Of a stretch of 41,163 nucleotides of DNA, positions 6,710-15,259 are shown piece by piece. The translations under genes and the position numbers were made by a program. Below the pieces are notes generated by a model. The model was given only the letters and a program-made list of their open reading frames with translations. It ran no database searches and was not told where the DNA came from. The stretch is from Acidimicrobiia bacterium. Its GTDB lineage: Bacteria > Actinomycetota > Acidimicrobiia > IMCC26256 > JAMXLJ01. The stretch spans positions 1 to 41,163 of the forward strand of contig DASRES010000025.1 in assembly GCA_035651955.1 (NCBI GenBank), written 5' to 3'. How positions within the stretch are numbered: position 1 is the stretch's first letter; each line of letters begins with the position of its first letter.

Positions 6710-9648
6710 CGTGTCTGGGGTACCCGGCTTCCCGTTGGTCCAACCGACGGCAGACCGGCGCGCAGCAGCTGCGCGAGGTGCAGCGCCTGCCTCCCGGTGC
6801 CGTCCGCGATCTGCGTCCGGCAGCTGAAGCCGTCGGCGAGGACGACCGTCTCCGCGCTGGCGTCACGCACCGCCGGGAACAGCGCGCGTTCGCCGCACGC
6901 GATCGAGACGTCGTACTTCGCCGCCTCGAACCCGAACGAGCCCGCCAACCCGCAGCACCCGGCGTCGGGTGCGGTCACGGCGGCCTCGGCGCGCGCGAGC
7001 ACACGCCGTTGCGCGCCCGCGTCCAGCACGGCGTGCTGGTGGCAGTGCGTCTGCACGAGGACCGGACGGTCGACGCGCGGCACGTCCCAACGCGGCGCGT
7101 AGCGGTCGAGCAGCTCGTCGAGCGTGACCGTCTGCCGCGCGAGTCGCTGCGCGTCGCGGTCGTGTGGGAACAGCCCCAGCAGCTCGTCGCGGAACGACGC
7201 GCAGCAGCTCGGCTCGGGCACGACGACGGGCAGCCCGGCCTCGATCTCGGCCCGCAGCGTGCGCAGGACCTGGCGGAACAGGTGCTTGGCGGTCGTGAGC
7301 ATCCCGTAGTCGAACAGCGGCCGACCGCAGCAGAGGACCCGGTGTGGGATCGTCACCTCGAAGCCGGCGGCCTCGGCGACGTCGACCGTCGCCCGTCCGA
7401 CGTCGGGCTCGAGGAAGTTCGTGAACGTGTCGGGGAAGAGGACGACGGGCGGCATGCCCGCGTTGCGGCGCGGTCGTCGCGCGAACCAGTCCCGGAAGGT
7501 CTCGCGCGCGAACCGCGGCGCGGGGCGCCGCGTCGTGAGCCCGGCGGCGCGCTTCAGCACCGACGAGATGCCGGGCGCGTGGAGCGCCCCGTTCGCGATG
7601 CCGGGCATCTTCGACGCCAGACGCGCGTGGTACATGACGAGACCCATCGCGTACGCAGGCCGCGGCCGGAGCCGGCCCTTGTAGTAGTGCGCGAGGAACT
7701 CCGCCTTGTACGTCGCCATGTCGACGTTGACGGGGCAGTCGGCCTTGCAGCCCTTGCACGCGAGGCACAGGTCGAGCGCATCGCGCACCGCGTCGCTCCG
7801 CCAGCCGTCGCCGACCACCTCGCCGTCGAGCATCTCGAACAGCAGCCGCGCGCGGCCGCGGGTCGAGTGCTCCTCCTCGCGGGTCACCATGTAGCTGGGG
7901 CACATCGTCCCGCCGTCGCCCCGGCGGCACTTGCCGACGCCGACGCAGCGGTTCGCGGCCTGCTCGAACGCGCCCGAGTCGTCGGGGAACCGGAAGATCG
8001 TTGCGGGCGTCGCCGGTGCGTACGACGTTCCGAGGCGGAGGTTCTCGGTCGTGCCGAACGCGCGCACGGGGTCGACGACCTTCCCCGGGTTCATGCGGTC
8101 GTCGGGGTCCCAGATCGCCTTGAACCGGCGGAACGCGTCGACGAGGTCGCCGCCGAACATCTTCTCGAGCAGCGGTCCGCGCTGCTGCCCGTCGCCGTGC
8201 TCACCCGACAGCGACCCGCCCATCGACACGACGAGCTCCGCGGCGTCCTCGAGGAACGCGTCGTAGGCGTCGACCCCGGTCTTGGTCACGAGGTCGAAGT
8301 CGATGCGCGTGTGCACGCATCCCTGACCGAAGTGGCCGTAGAGCGCGACGTCGTAGCCGTGCCGCGCGCACAGCGAGCGGAACGAGCGCAGGTACTCGCC
8401 GATCCGCTCGGGGGGCACGGCGGCGTCCTCCCATCCCGGCCACGTGCGGGGGTGACCCGGTACGAGCGCCGTCGCGCCGAGCCCCGATTCCCGGACCTCC
8501 CACACCTTCTGCTCCTGCGCAGGGTCGTCGAAGAACGCGACGTCGGGCGCGTCCGCGACGCGGCCGATCTCGTCCATGAACGTCTTCGCCTGCGCGTCGG
8601 CGTCGTCCTGCGACTCGGCACCGAACTCCACGAGCAGGAACGCGTTGCCTTCGGGGAGCAGCGGGATGTCGTCGGTCCGCAACCCTTTCTGGCGCAGGAA
8701 CTGGACGAGCCGGTCGTCGAAGCCCTCGAGGCCGATCGGCCCGTGCTCGAGGATCATCGGCACGTGGTCGCCGGCCGCGCCCGCATCCGGGTAGCCGAGC
8801 ACGACGAGCGCGCGCTTCGCCCGCGCCGGCACGAGGCGCAACGTCGCGCCGAGCACCGTGACGCAGGTGCCCTCGCTGCCGACGAGCGCGCGTGCGACGT
8901 TGAAGCCGCGTTCGGGGAGCAGCTCGTCGAGGTTGTAGCCCGACACCCGCCGGGGGATGTCGGGATAGCGGGCCCGGATCGCGTCCGCGTGGCGGTCGCG
9001 CAGCGCGCGCAGCGCGCCGTAGATCTCGCCCCGCCGGCCGCCGCCCGCGACGATGCGCTCGATCTCCTCGTCGCTCGTGGGGCCGACGGTCAGGCGCGTG
9101 CCGTCGTAGAGCAGGACGTCGAGCGACTCGACGTTGTCGGCGGTGCGGCCGGCCATGAGCGAGTGCGTGCCGCACGAGTCGTTGCCGATCATGCCGCCGA
9201 GCGTGCAGCGGTTGTGCGTCGCGGGGTCCGGCCCGAACGTGAGGTCGTGCTCGCCCGCCCGCCGGCGCAGGTTGTCGAGCACGCAACCCGGCTCGACGCG
9301 CGCGGTCCCTTCGACGGGGTCGATCTCGACGACGCGATGCAGGTACTTCGACCAGTCGACGATCACCGCGACGTTGGTCGTCTGCCCTGCGAGGCTCGTG
9401 CCGCCACCGCGGTGCGTGATCGGCGCGCCGTGCTCGCGACACGTCGCGACGGCCGCGACGGCGTCGTCGACGTCACGCGGCACGACGACACCGATGGGCG
9501 GCTGCCGGAAGTTCGACGAGTCCGTCGAGTACGCGCCGCGACTGCCGGCGTCGAAGCGGACCTCGCCGCGCACGCGCTCGGTGAGCGCGCGCGCCAACGA
9601 CTCGACGTCCACGCCCTCCGCGTTGGGGTGCGCGTTGTACCTGTTCAC
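6706..9648 (-). CDS. FAD-linked oxidase / 4Fe-4S fusion dehydrogenase (D-2-hydroxy-acid type, YdiJ/GlcD-GlpC-like)
   Basis: This 980-residue fusion has an N-terminal FAD_binding_4 domain (PIGVVVPRDVDDAV, then HRGGGTSLAGQTTN, and GGMIGNDSCGTHS) and a GlcD/VAO-type C-terminal FAD domain ending in SGEHGDGQQRGPLLEKMFG. Two ferredoxin-like 4Fe-4S motifs follow (a C..C..C..P set starting at CVGVGKC, and CLACKGCKADCPVN). The C-terminal part is GlpC/HdrD-like with cysteine motifs VLCCGRP, PSCCASF and DAGCCGLAGSFG. This architecture is that of YdiJ and related D-2-hydroxyglutarate or D-lactate dehydrogenases feeding electrons to a quinone or cytochrome. The length fits the family (about 1000). GTG 9648 overlaps the stop of the enolase-superfamily gene (GTGA); its own stop overlaps the membrane-protein start. 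The exact hydroxy-acid is not readable from sequence. Confidence 0.9.
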   Translation of the reverse strand: MNRYNAHPNAEGVDVESLARALTERVRGEVRFDAGSRGAYSTDSSNFRQPPIGVVVPRDVDDAVAAVATCREHGAPITHRGGGTSLAGQTTNVAVIVDWSKYLHRVVEIDPVEGTARVEPGCVLDNLRRRAGEHDLTFGPDPATHNRCTLGGMIGNDSCGTHSLMAGRTADNVESLDVLLYDGTRLTVGPTSDEEIERIVAGGGRRGEIYGALRALRDRHADAIRARYPDIPRRVSGYNLDELLPERGFNVARALVGSEGTCVTVLGATLRLVPARAKRALVVLGYPDAGAAGDHVPMILEHGPIGLEGFDDRLVQFLRQKGLRTDDIPLLPEGNAFLLVEFGAESQDDADAQAKTFMDEIGRVADAPDVAFFDDPAQEQKVWEVRESGLGATALVPGHPRTWPGWEDAAVPPERIGEYLRSFRSLCARHGYDVALYGHFGQGCVHTRIDFDLVTKTGVDAYDAFLEDAAELVVSMGGSLSGEHGDGQQRGPLLEKMFGGDLVDAFRRFKAIWDPDDRMNPGKVVDPVRAFGTTENLRLGTSYAPATPATIFRFPDDSGAFEQAANRCVGVGKCRRGDGGTMCPSYMVTREEEHSTRGRARLLFEMLDGEVVGDGWRSDAVRDALDLCLACKGCKADCPVNVDMATYKAEFLAHYYKGRLRPRPAYAMGLVMYHARLASKMPGIANGALHAPGISSVLKRAAGLTTRRPAPRFARETFRDWFARRPRRNAGMPPVVLFPDTFTNFLEPDVGRATVDVAEAAGFEVTIPHRVLCCGRPLFDYGMLTTAKHLFRQVLRTLRAEIEAGLPVVVPEPSCCASFRDELLGLFPHDRDAQRLARQTVTLDELLDRYAPRWDVPRVDRPVLVQTHCHQHAVLDAGAQRRVLARAEAAVTAPDAGCCGLAGSFGFEAAKYDVSIACGERALFPAVRDASAETVVLADGFSCRTQIADGTGRQALHLAQLLRAGLPSVGPTGSRVPQTR

Positions 9649-10757
9649 GCGGCCCACCGCTGCGCATCGGCGTGCTTCAGCTCGAGGCCGAGGCCCGGGC
9701 GGCTGCGGTCGGGGCGCAGGAACCCGCCCGGCTCGGGCTCGAGCACACCGTCGAACAGCATCGACTCGATGCGGACGTGGTCGTGGAAGTACTCGAGGTG
9801 GCGGAGGTGCCAGATCGCCGTGCACGCGTGCGCGGAGACCTGCGGCGCGCAGTGCGCGGAGAGGTCCATCGTGCGCGCGTCACAGAGCGCGCCGACGCGC
9901 AGGAACGGCGTGATGCCGCCGCAACGCGTCACGTCGGCCTGGAGGCAGTCGACGGCGCCGGCGTCGAGCATCTGCTGGAAGTAGGGGAGCGTGTAGCCGT
10001 ACTCGCCGGCCGCGATGTCGAGGCCGGGCGGTCCCGCGTCGCGCAGGAGGTGCAGGCCCTCGAGGTCGTCCGACGAGACTGGCTCCTCGAACCACGTCAC
10101 GCCGGCGTCCGCGTAACGGACCGCCCACGCGAGCGCCTGCTTGCGGCTGAGCGCGCCGTTGGCGTCGACGAACAGCTGTGTGCGCGGCCCGATCGCGTCG
10201 AGCGCGACGCGGAGGCGCTCGCCGTCGTGGTCGGGATGGCGTCCGACCTTCATCTTCACGCGCGGGATGCCGGCGTCGACCCAGCCGCGCAGCTGATCCG
10301 CGAGCTGCTCCATCGAGTAGGACGTGAAGCCGCCGCTGCCGTAGATCGGCGTGACCTCGTGGCACGCGTCGAGCGCGACGACGAGCGGCACGTCGAGCAA
10401 GCGGGCCTTGAGATCCCACAGCGCGACGTCGACCGCTGAGATCGCGTTCGCGACGACACCCGAGCCGCCGAGGTTGCGGATCGCCTCGCGCATCGCGGAC
10501 CAGCAGGCGCCGACGTCCAGCGCGTCGCGGTGCGTGACGACGTCGGCGAGCTTGCCGTGGACGACGTCGCCTGCCGCCGCGGCCGCGTACGTGTAGCCGA
10601 GCCCGGTCCTGCCGCCGGCGTGGGCCTCGACGACCACGATCGTCGTCGAGTCCCACGCCAGCGTCCCGTCCGACTCCGGCGAGTCGGTGGGAATCGTGTA
10701 GCAGTGGACGTCGAGCCCCTCGATCGGGACCGCGTCCGACGCGCGCACCCCGGCCAC
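9645..10757 (-). CDS. Enolase-superfamily enzyme, mandelate racemase/muconate lactonizing type (sugar-acid dehydratase-like)
   Basis: This 370-residue protein has the N-terminal capping domain and the TIM barrel of the mandelate racemase group. Visible catalytic elements are the Lys-x-Lys motif (RVKMKVG), three metal ligands in VDANG, WFEEP and AAGEYGY, and a barrel-end histidine in DLSAHCAP, with DCLQADVTRCGG before it. The KxK plus His pair is typical of racemases and acid-sugar dehydratases acting on alpha-hydroxy acids. Dehydration of an aldonic acid to a 2-keto-3-deoxy acid would fit a pathway with a GMC alcohol dehydrogenase and a hydroxy-acid dehydrogenase, but the substrate is inference. 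The GTG at 10757 lies 5 bases after the ThDP enzyme stop, and its own stop overlaps the next start. Confidence 0.87.
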   Translation of the reverse strand: MAGVRASDAVPIEGLDVHCYTIPTDSPESDGTLAWDSTTIVVVEAHAGGRTGLGYTYAAAAAGDVVHGKLADVVTHRDALDVGACWSAMREAIRNLGGSGVVANAISAVDVALWDLKARLLDVPLVVALDACHEVTPIYGSGGFTSYSMEQLADQLRGWVDAGIPRVKMKVGRHPDHDGERLRVALDAIGPRTQLFVDANGALSRKQALAWAVRYADAGVTWFEEPVSSDDLEGLHLLRDAGPPGLDIAAGEYGYTLPYFQQMLDAGAVDCLQADVTRCGGITPFLRVGALCDARTMDLSAHCAPQVSAHACTAIWHLRHLEYFHDHVRIESMLFDGVLEPEPGGFLRPDRSRPGLGLELKHADAQRWAA

Positions 10758-10762
10758 GTCCG

Positions 10763-12547
10763 TCAGTGCGGCAGGAAGTCCTGCGCCTTCTCCATGAAGC
10801 CTCGTTTGATGATGTCGCGCGTGTCGGGGTCACCGTTGATGAGCGCGGTGATCATCTTGCGCGACTGCTCCCAGGTCGCGTGGGGCGGGATCGGCGGGAT
10901 GTTCGGGTCGGTCACGGCGTCGATCACGACGGGCCGGTCGGACGCGAACGCCTCGTCGAGCACCGACGCGATCTGGTTCGGCTCGTCGATCCGCAGCCCG
11001 CGCAGCCCGATCTGCTCCGCGAACCTCGAGAAGCTGACGTCCGGCAGCTGCTGTGACGCGTCGTACTTCGGGTCACCCGACTCCGCGCGCATCTCCCAGG
11101 TCACCTGGTTGAGGTCACCGTTGCAGAGCACGAGCACGATGAGCCGCGGGTCGGTCCAGTCCCGCCAGTACTTGGCGATCGTCGCGAGCTCGGCCATGCC
11201 GTTCATCTGCATCGCGCCGTCACCCACGCAGGCGAGCGCGGGACGCTGTGGGTGAGCGAACTTCGCGCCGATCGCGTACGGGACGCCCGGGCCCATCGTC
11301 GCGAGCGTCCCCGACAGCGAGCCGCGCATGTCGCCGCGCAGCTTCAGGTCGCGCGCGTACCAGTTCGCGGACGAGCCCGAGTCCGACGCGATGATGACGT
11401 CGTCGGGCAGGCGCGGCGACAGCTCCCAGTAGACGCGTTGCGGGTTGACTGGCTTCGCGTCCACCATGGCGCGCGCCTCGACGACCTCCCACCAACGCGC
11501 GATGCCGGACTTGATGTCCTCCTGCCACGAGCGGTCGCTCTTGCGCTCGAGCATCGGCACGAGGCGTCGCAACGTCGCGCGCGCGTCGCCGACGAGGTTG
11601 ACCTCCATCGGGTAGCGGATCCCGATCATCTTCGGGTCGATGTCGATCTGCACGCCGCGCGCCTGCCCGAAGTCGGGAAGGAACTGGCTGTAGGGGAAGC
11701 TCGACCCGACCATCAACAGCGTGTCGCAGCCCATCATCATCTCGTAGCTCGGGCGCGTCCCGAGCAACCCGATCGATCCGGTGACGATCGGGTTGTCGTC
11801 GGGCAGCACGTCCTTTCCGAGCAACGCCTTCGCGATGCCCGCGCCCAGCACGTCCGCGACCTCGAGCACCTCTTGCTTCGCGCCGCGCGCGCCCTGGCCG
11901 ACGAGGATCGCGACCTTCGATCCGGCGTTGAGCACCTCCGCCGCGCGCCGGATCTCGTCCTCGGGCGCGACCACTTCGGGTCGCTTGATGCCCAGACTGC
12001 CGGGCACCATCTTGAACTTGTGCTCGGGCGGCGTGTACTCGACCTCCTGCAGGTCGGCGGGCACGATGACGCACGTCGGCGTGTGCTCCGAGTACGCGAT
12101 GCGCATCGCGCGGTCGATGAGCATCGGGAACTGCTGCGGCGTGGCGGCCTGCTGCACGTACTCGTGGCAGACGTCCTTGAACAACGTCTGCAGGTCGACC
12201 TCCTGCTGGTAGCTCCCGCCGAGCGCGGTGCGCGCCGTCTGCCCGACGATCGCGACGACAGGAACGTGGTCGAGCTTCGCGTCGTAGAGGCCGTTGAGGA
12301 GATGGATCGCACCGGGCCCCGACGTCGCCATGCACACGCCGATGCGCCCGCTGAACTTCGCGTAGCCGACCGCTTCGAACGCGGCCATCTCTTCGTGACG
12401 CGCCTGGATGAAGCGCGGCGTGTTGCCCGCGCGGTTGAGCGCGCCGAGGATGCCGTTGAACCCGTCGCCGGGGTACCCGAAGATCAGCTCGACGCCCCAC
12501 TCCTGCAGGCGCTCGATGATCGCGTCTCCGACCTTCTGCTTCGCCAC
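10763..12547 (-). CDS. Thiamine-diphosphate enzyme of the pyruvate oxidase/acetolactate synthase family
   Basis: The protein of 594 residues shows the three domains of POX/AHAS enzymes. They are an N-terminal PYR domain (VELIFGYPGDGFNGI with the activating glutamate in RHEEMAAF and MATSGPGAIHLLNG), a central nucleotide-type domain (KVAILVGQGARGA, LGTRPSYEMM), and a C-terminal PP domain with GDGAMQMNGMAELATIAKYW leading to CNGDLNQ. The usual GDG-Nx-NN motif therefore ends in C-N rather than N-N. GTG 12547 is preceded by GAGGGG at a good distance. It is the first gene of the redox operon. It could decarboxylate a 2-keto acid produced by the following enzymes, either oxidatively or by carboligation; the reaction cannot be decided from the motifs. 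Confidence 0.88.
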   Translation of the reverse strand: MAKQKVGDAIIERLQEWGVELIFGYPGDGFNGILGALNRAGNTPRFIQARHEEMAAFEAVGYAKFSGRIGVCMATSGPGAIHLLNGLYDAKLDHVPVVAIVGQTARTALGGSYQQEVDLQTLFKDVCHEYVQQAATPQQFPMLIDRAMRIAYSEHTPTCVIVPADLQEVEYTPPEHKFKMVPGSLGIKRPEVVAPEDEIRRAAEVLNAGSKVAILVGQGARGAKQEVLEVADVLGAGIAKALLGKDVLPDDNPIVTGSIGLLGTRPSYEMMMGCDTLLMVGSSFPYSQFLPDFGQARGVQIDIDPKMIGIRYPMEVNLVGDARATLRRLVPMLERKSDRSWQEDIKSGIARWWEVVEARAMVDAKPVNPQRVYWELSPRLPDDVIIASDSGSSANWYARDLKLRGDMRGSLSGTLATMGPGVPYAIGAKFAHPQRPALACVGDGAMQMNGMAELATIAKYWRDWTDPRLIVLVLCNGDLNQVTWEMRAESGDPKYDASQQLPDVSFSRFAEQIGLRGLRIDEPNQIASVLDEAFASDRPVVIDAVTDPNIPPIPPHATWEQSRKMITALINGDPDTRDIIKRGFMEKAQDFLPH

Positions 12548-12927
12548 GGTGATCCCCTCGCTCTCGTCCAGGTGGCGCGCCGAGCGGCGCGCGGTCGCGT
12601 CAGGGGAGTACCCACACGGCCCCTGTCGCATTGCATCGTGAGGCGATACAGTCCGCGAACCGCACGCGAGCGCGCGGTCGTTGAGCGTCGAACCACTTAC
12701 CGGAAGTTCACGGAGAAGGGACCAAAGTCCTCGCGTTCCGCTGTGAGGAATGCGGCGCGGCGCCGGTACGCTGCACCCGTCCGTCGCCACTCACCACGGC
12801 TGCACCCGCTCAAGCAATCGGGCACTCCGCCGATATGACGGGTGCACGGACGGGAACACTCGAGGGCGACGCACCGTCAGGTCCCGAATGTGCGAACATC
12901 CCGTTCGGCCACTCGTCTGCAGGAGCC
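12548..12927. promoter_or_regulatory. Divergent intergenic region ahead of the redox operon
   Basis: These 380 bases separate the ThDP enzyme (minus) from the VC0807-like gene (plus) and must hold promoters for both. Directly upstream of the minus-strand start is a hairpin, GCGCGCC (12575-12581) with GGCGCGC (12586-12592), which would form in the operon leader. A looser inverted pair, TGTCGC...GCGATACA, lies around 12625-12655. I cannot call -10/-35 elements with confidence. An in-frame ATG at 12835 could extend the plus-strand gene into this region. Confidence 0.4.
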
Positions 12928-13581
12928 ATGTCGCAGCACTTCGAGATCCCTCGACTGCGTGTTCTCGCCCGCCATGCCCTGCCGCACCTGGTCGAGAGCA
13001 CGATCGTCCCGCTGGTCCTGTTCCTGATCCTCCTGCGCGTGGTCGGCGTGTGGGGCGCGGTGCTCGTCGGCGTCTGCTGGACGTACGGCGCGGTCATCCG
13101 GCGCCTGCTGACCGGCAGCCGGGTCCCCGGGATCCTGATGCTGAGCGCGATCACGATGACGGCGCGCACGGCCGTGTCGTTCGCGACGCACAGCGTCGTC
13201 ATCTACTTCCTGCAGCCGACGCTCGGGCAGGTGCTCATCGCGGGCGCATTCCTGCTGTCGGTCCCGCTGGGCCAGCCGCTCGCCCAGCGCCTCGCCAAGG
13301 ACTTCTGCCCGCTCCCGGCGTGGCTACTCGCCGAGGACCACGTCGGCCGGTTCTTCAAGCGCGTCTCGCTGCTGTGGGCCTTCATCGGCCTCACCAACGC
13401 GGCGATCGCGCTGTGGCTGCTGTTCAGCCAGTCGGTCGGGACGTTCTACGTCGCCAAGACGGGCGCGTCCTGGTTCCTCACCGGCGGGGCGATCGCCCTG
13501 TCCACCTGGTGGTTCCACCGCCTCCTGCACGAGCACGGCCACCGTGCGCCCGAGCCCGCGGCGCTGCCGGTGGCCGGATGA
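12928..13581 (+). CDS. VC0807-like integral membrane protein
   Basis: About 217 residues with five to six membrane segments. It resembles the VC0807 family common in actinobacteria. Recognisable parts are LRVLARHALPHLVESTIVPLVLF, WTYGAVIRRLLTGSRVPGI, YFLQPTLGQVL, the loop AQRLAKDFCPL and FFKRVSLLWAFIGLTNAAIALWLL. The preferred start is ATG 12928, because the family-type sequence begins at MSQHFEIPRLR and AGGAG is close by, although only 2 bases away. An ATG at 12835 would add 31 residues of hydrophilic sequence. The function is unknown. It is followed after 19 bases by an alpha/beta hydrolase on the same strand. Confidence 0.75.
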   Translation: MSQHFEIPRLRVLARHALPHLVESTIVPLVLFLILLRVVGVWGAVLVGVCWTYGAVIRRLLTGSRVPGILMLSAITMTARTAVSFATHSVVIYFLQPTLGQVLIAGAFLLSVPLGQPLAQRLAKDFCPLPAWLLAEDHVGRFFKRVSLLWAFIGLTNAAIALWLLFSQSVGTFYVAKTGASWFLTGGAIALSTWWFHRLLHEHGHRAPEPAALPVAG

Positions 13582-13600
13582 CGCGTCCCCTGTGCGGCCG

Positions 13601-14371
13601 ATGAGGCTGCGGACATCCGGCGCCCGGCTCCTGACGTCGGACCGCGTGTCCCTCGCGGGCCGGCGCTGGGAGGCCGAGTCGGCGCGGGCCGCGGTCGTCC
13701 TCGTGCACGGGTTCGCGGCCACCTGCGAGCACCCGCCCGTCGTCGCGGTCGCCGAGGCGCTGCACGAGCACGGCCTGGACGTCATCGCGTACGACGCCCG
13801 CGGGCACGGCCGGTCGGGTGGCTCCTGCACGCTCGGGGACCTCGAGGAGCACGACGTCGCCGCGGCCGTCGAGATCGCCCGGGAGCGGTGCGACCAGGTG
13901 CTCGTCGTGGGTGCGTCGATGGGCGCGATCGCCGCGGTGCGCTACGCCGCGAGCGAGCACGCGGAGAACGGGCTCACCGGCGTGGTCGCGGTGAGCTGCC
14001 CGGCGCGGTGGCGTCTGCCCCGCAATGCGCGGGCGATCCTCGCGGCCGGCCTGACCCGGACCCGGCTCGGCCGGCTCCTCGCCCGCCGGCACCTGCGCGT
14101 GCGGCTGTCGTCGACGTGGGTGACGCCCGAGCCTCCCGTCGAGCTCGTCGAGCACGTCCACGTCCCGATCGCCTTCGTCCACGGCGAGCGCGACCGGTTC
14201 ATCCCGCCCGGCGACGTGTACGAGCTCTTCGCGGCGTCGAACGACGCCCGCCACGTCGAGATGGTCCCCGCCATGGGCCATGCCTACGACGTGGCCGCGG
14301 TACCCGCGATCGTCCGCGCCGTCGACTGGGTGCTCGAGGAGCAGCTCGCGCTGGAGCAGCTGCCCGCGTAG
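13601..14371 (+). CDS. Alpha/beta-hydrolase (serine hydrolase, monoacylglycerol lipase-like)
   Basis: The protein has 256 residues and a standard alpha/beta-hydrolase fold: the oxyanion strand VVLVHGFAATCEH, then YDARGHGRSGGSC, nucleophile elbow VVGASMGAIAAV (Ser in GASMG), acid in FVHGERDRFIPP and histidine in AMGHAYD. All triad members are present, so it is probably active. The ATG at 13601 is the first start where the fold begins and lies 19 bases after the preceding gene. There is no signal peptide, so it is cytoplasmic. An ester or monoacylglycerol substrate is likely from the family but not certain. Confidence 0.85.
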   Translation: MRLRTSGARLLTSDRVSLAGRRWEAESARAAVVLVHGFAATCEHPPVVAVAEALHEHGLDVIAYDARGHGRSGGSCTLGDLEEHDVAAAVEIARERCDQVLVVGASMGAIAAVRYAASEHAENGLTGVVAVSCPARWRLPRNARAILAAGLTRTRLGRLLARRHLRVRLSSTWVTPEPPVELVEHVHVPIAFVHGERDRFIPPGDVYELFAASNDARHVEMVPAMGHAYDVAAVPAIVRAVDWVLEEQLALEQLPA

Positions 14372-14395
14372 CGTCCCTCACTCGTGAGGATGTGA

Positions 14396-14424
14396 GGATC
14401 CGTCACCTCCTGGGAGGCAGATCC
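14396..14424. terminator. Weak hairpin between convergent genes
   Basis: The 63 bases between two convergent stop codons contain nested short pairings: GGATC (14396-14400) with GATCC (14420-14424), and CCTCC (14406-14410) with GGAGG (14413-14417). Internal mismatches make it weak, and there is no U-tract. Confidence 0.3.
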
Positions 14425-14434
14425 ACACAAGGTG

Positions 14435-15259
14435 TCAGCGCTCCCACCACCAGGCGAGGCCCGCGAGCCCCGGGCCGGTGTGGGCGACCATCACGGAGCC
14501 GAACCGCCCGACGAACGACGTCGCCGGTGACTGCTCCGCCTCGACCCGGCCGAGCAGCTCGCGTGCCTCCTCGGGCGCCTGCGCGTGCAGCGCGGCGACG
14601 TGGAGCTTGGCGTCGGGCACGGCGGAGCGACGGAGCAGCGCGACCATGCGGTCCTTGGCGGCGTCGACGCTGAACGCGGGGCGCAGCCGGTGCGGCTTGC
14701 CGTCGCGGAACTCGAACAGCGGCCGGATCCCGAGCCGCCGCCCCGCCCAGCCCGCCACCTCGGGGACGCGGCCGCTACGGACGAGATGGTCGAGGTCCGA
14801 GACCATGGCGACGAGCCGGACGCCCTCGATCGCCTTCGCCGCGGCGCGCTCCACGTCGTCGAGCGTCCCGCCCGCGTCCGCCGCCCGGGCCGCGGCCAGC
14901 ACGACGAGCCCCTGCGCGCCGGCGGCGGTCGACGTGTCGAGGACCGCGACCCGCCCGTCGACCGTCTCCGCGCCCGTCTGCGCGGCGCCGAACGTCGAGC
15001 TCATCGTGGCCGCGATCGTGAGCACGAGCACGCCGTCGTCGGACATGCGGCCCCGAATCGCCTCCGCGAACTCGCCCGGCGTCGGGCCCGACGTCGAGAC
15101 CTCGTCGTAGCGGAGGACCTCCTCGATCGACAGCTCGTCGTCGTGGACGTGACGCTCGCCGAGGTCGAGCCACATCGGGACGACCGTGATGCGGTACTGG
15201 TCGACGAGCTCGGGAGGCAGCGCCGCCGCGCTGTCGGTCACGATCGAGACGGGACTCAC
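14435..15259 (-). CDS. DegV family fatty-acid-binding protein (FakB-like)
   Basis: This 274-residue protein has the DegV pattern: SIVTDSAAALPPELVDQY at the start, the TSGPTPGEFAEAI segment, LTIAATMSSTFGAAQ, the lobe-linking LDTSTAAGAQGLVV, VSDLDHLVRSGRV, and a C-terminal GSVMVAHTGPGLAGLAWW. Characterised members (FakB) bind a fatty acid so that FakA can phosphorylate its carboxylate; the acyl-phosphate is then used by PlsX or PlsY. No FakA-type DAK kinase gene is in this window. The GTG at 15259 overlaps the stop of the upstream PlsY-like gene by four bases. This pairs a fatty-acid carrier with an acyltransferase relative and supports a lipid role. Confidence 0.88.
   Translation of the reverse strand: MSPVSIVTDSAAALPPELVDQYRITVVPMWLDLGERHVHDDELSIEEVLRYDEVSTSGPTPGEFAEAIRGRMSDDGVLVLTIAATMSSTFGAAQTGAETVDGRVAVLDTSTAAGAQGLVVLAAARAADAGGTLDDVERAAAKAIEGVRLVAMVSDLDHLVRSGRVPEVAGWAGRRLGIRPLFEFRDGKPHRLRPAFSVDAAKDRMVALLRRSAVPDAKLHVAALHAQAPEEARELLGRVEAEQSPATSFVGRFGSVMVAHTGPGLAGLAWWWER

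Noticed and set aside
6691-9984. Long plus-strand open frame of over 1000 codons opposite the FAD/4Fe-4S dehydrogenase
   Set aside because: High GC keeps antisense frames open. The minus strand has full family motifs, and the plus-strand protein is Arg/Asp/Val-rich with no recognisable fold.
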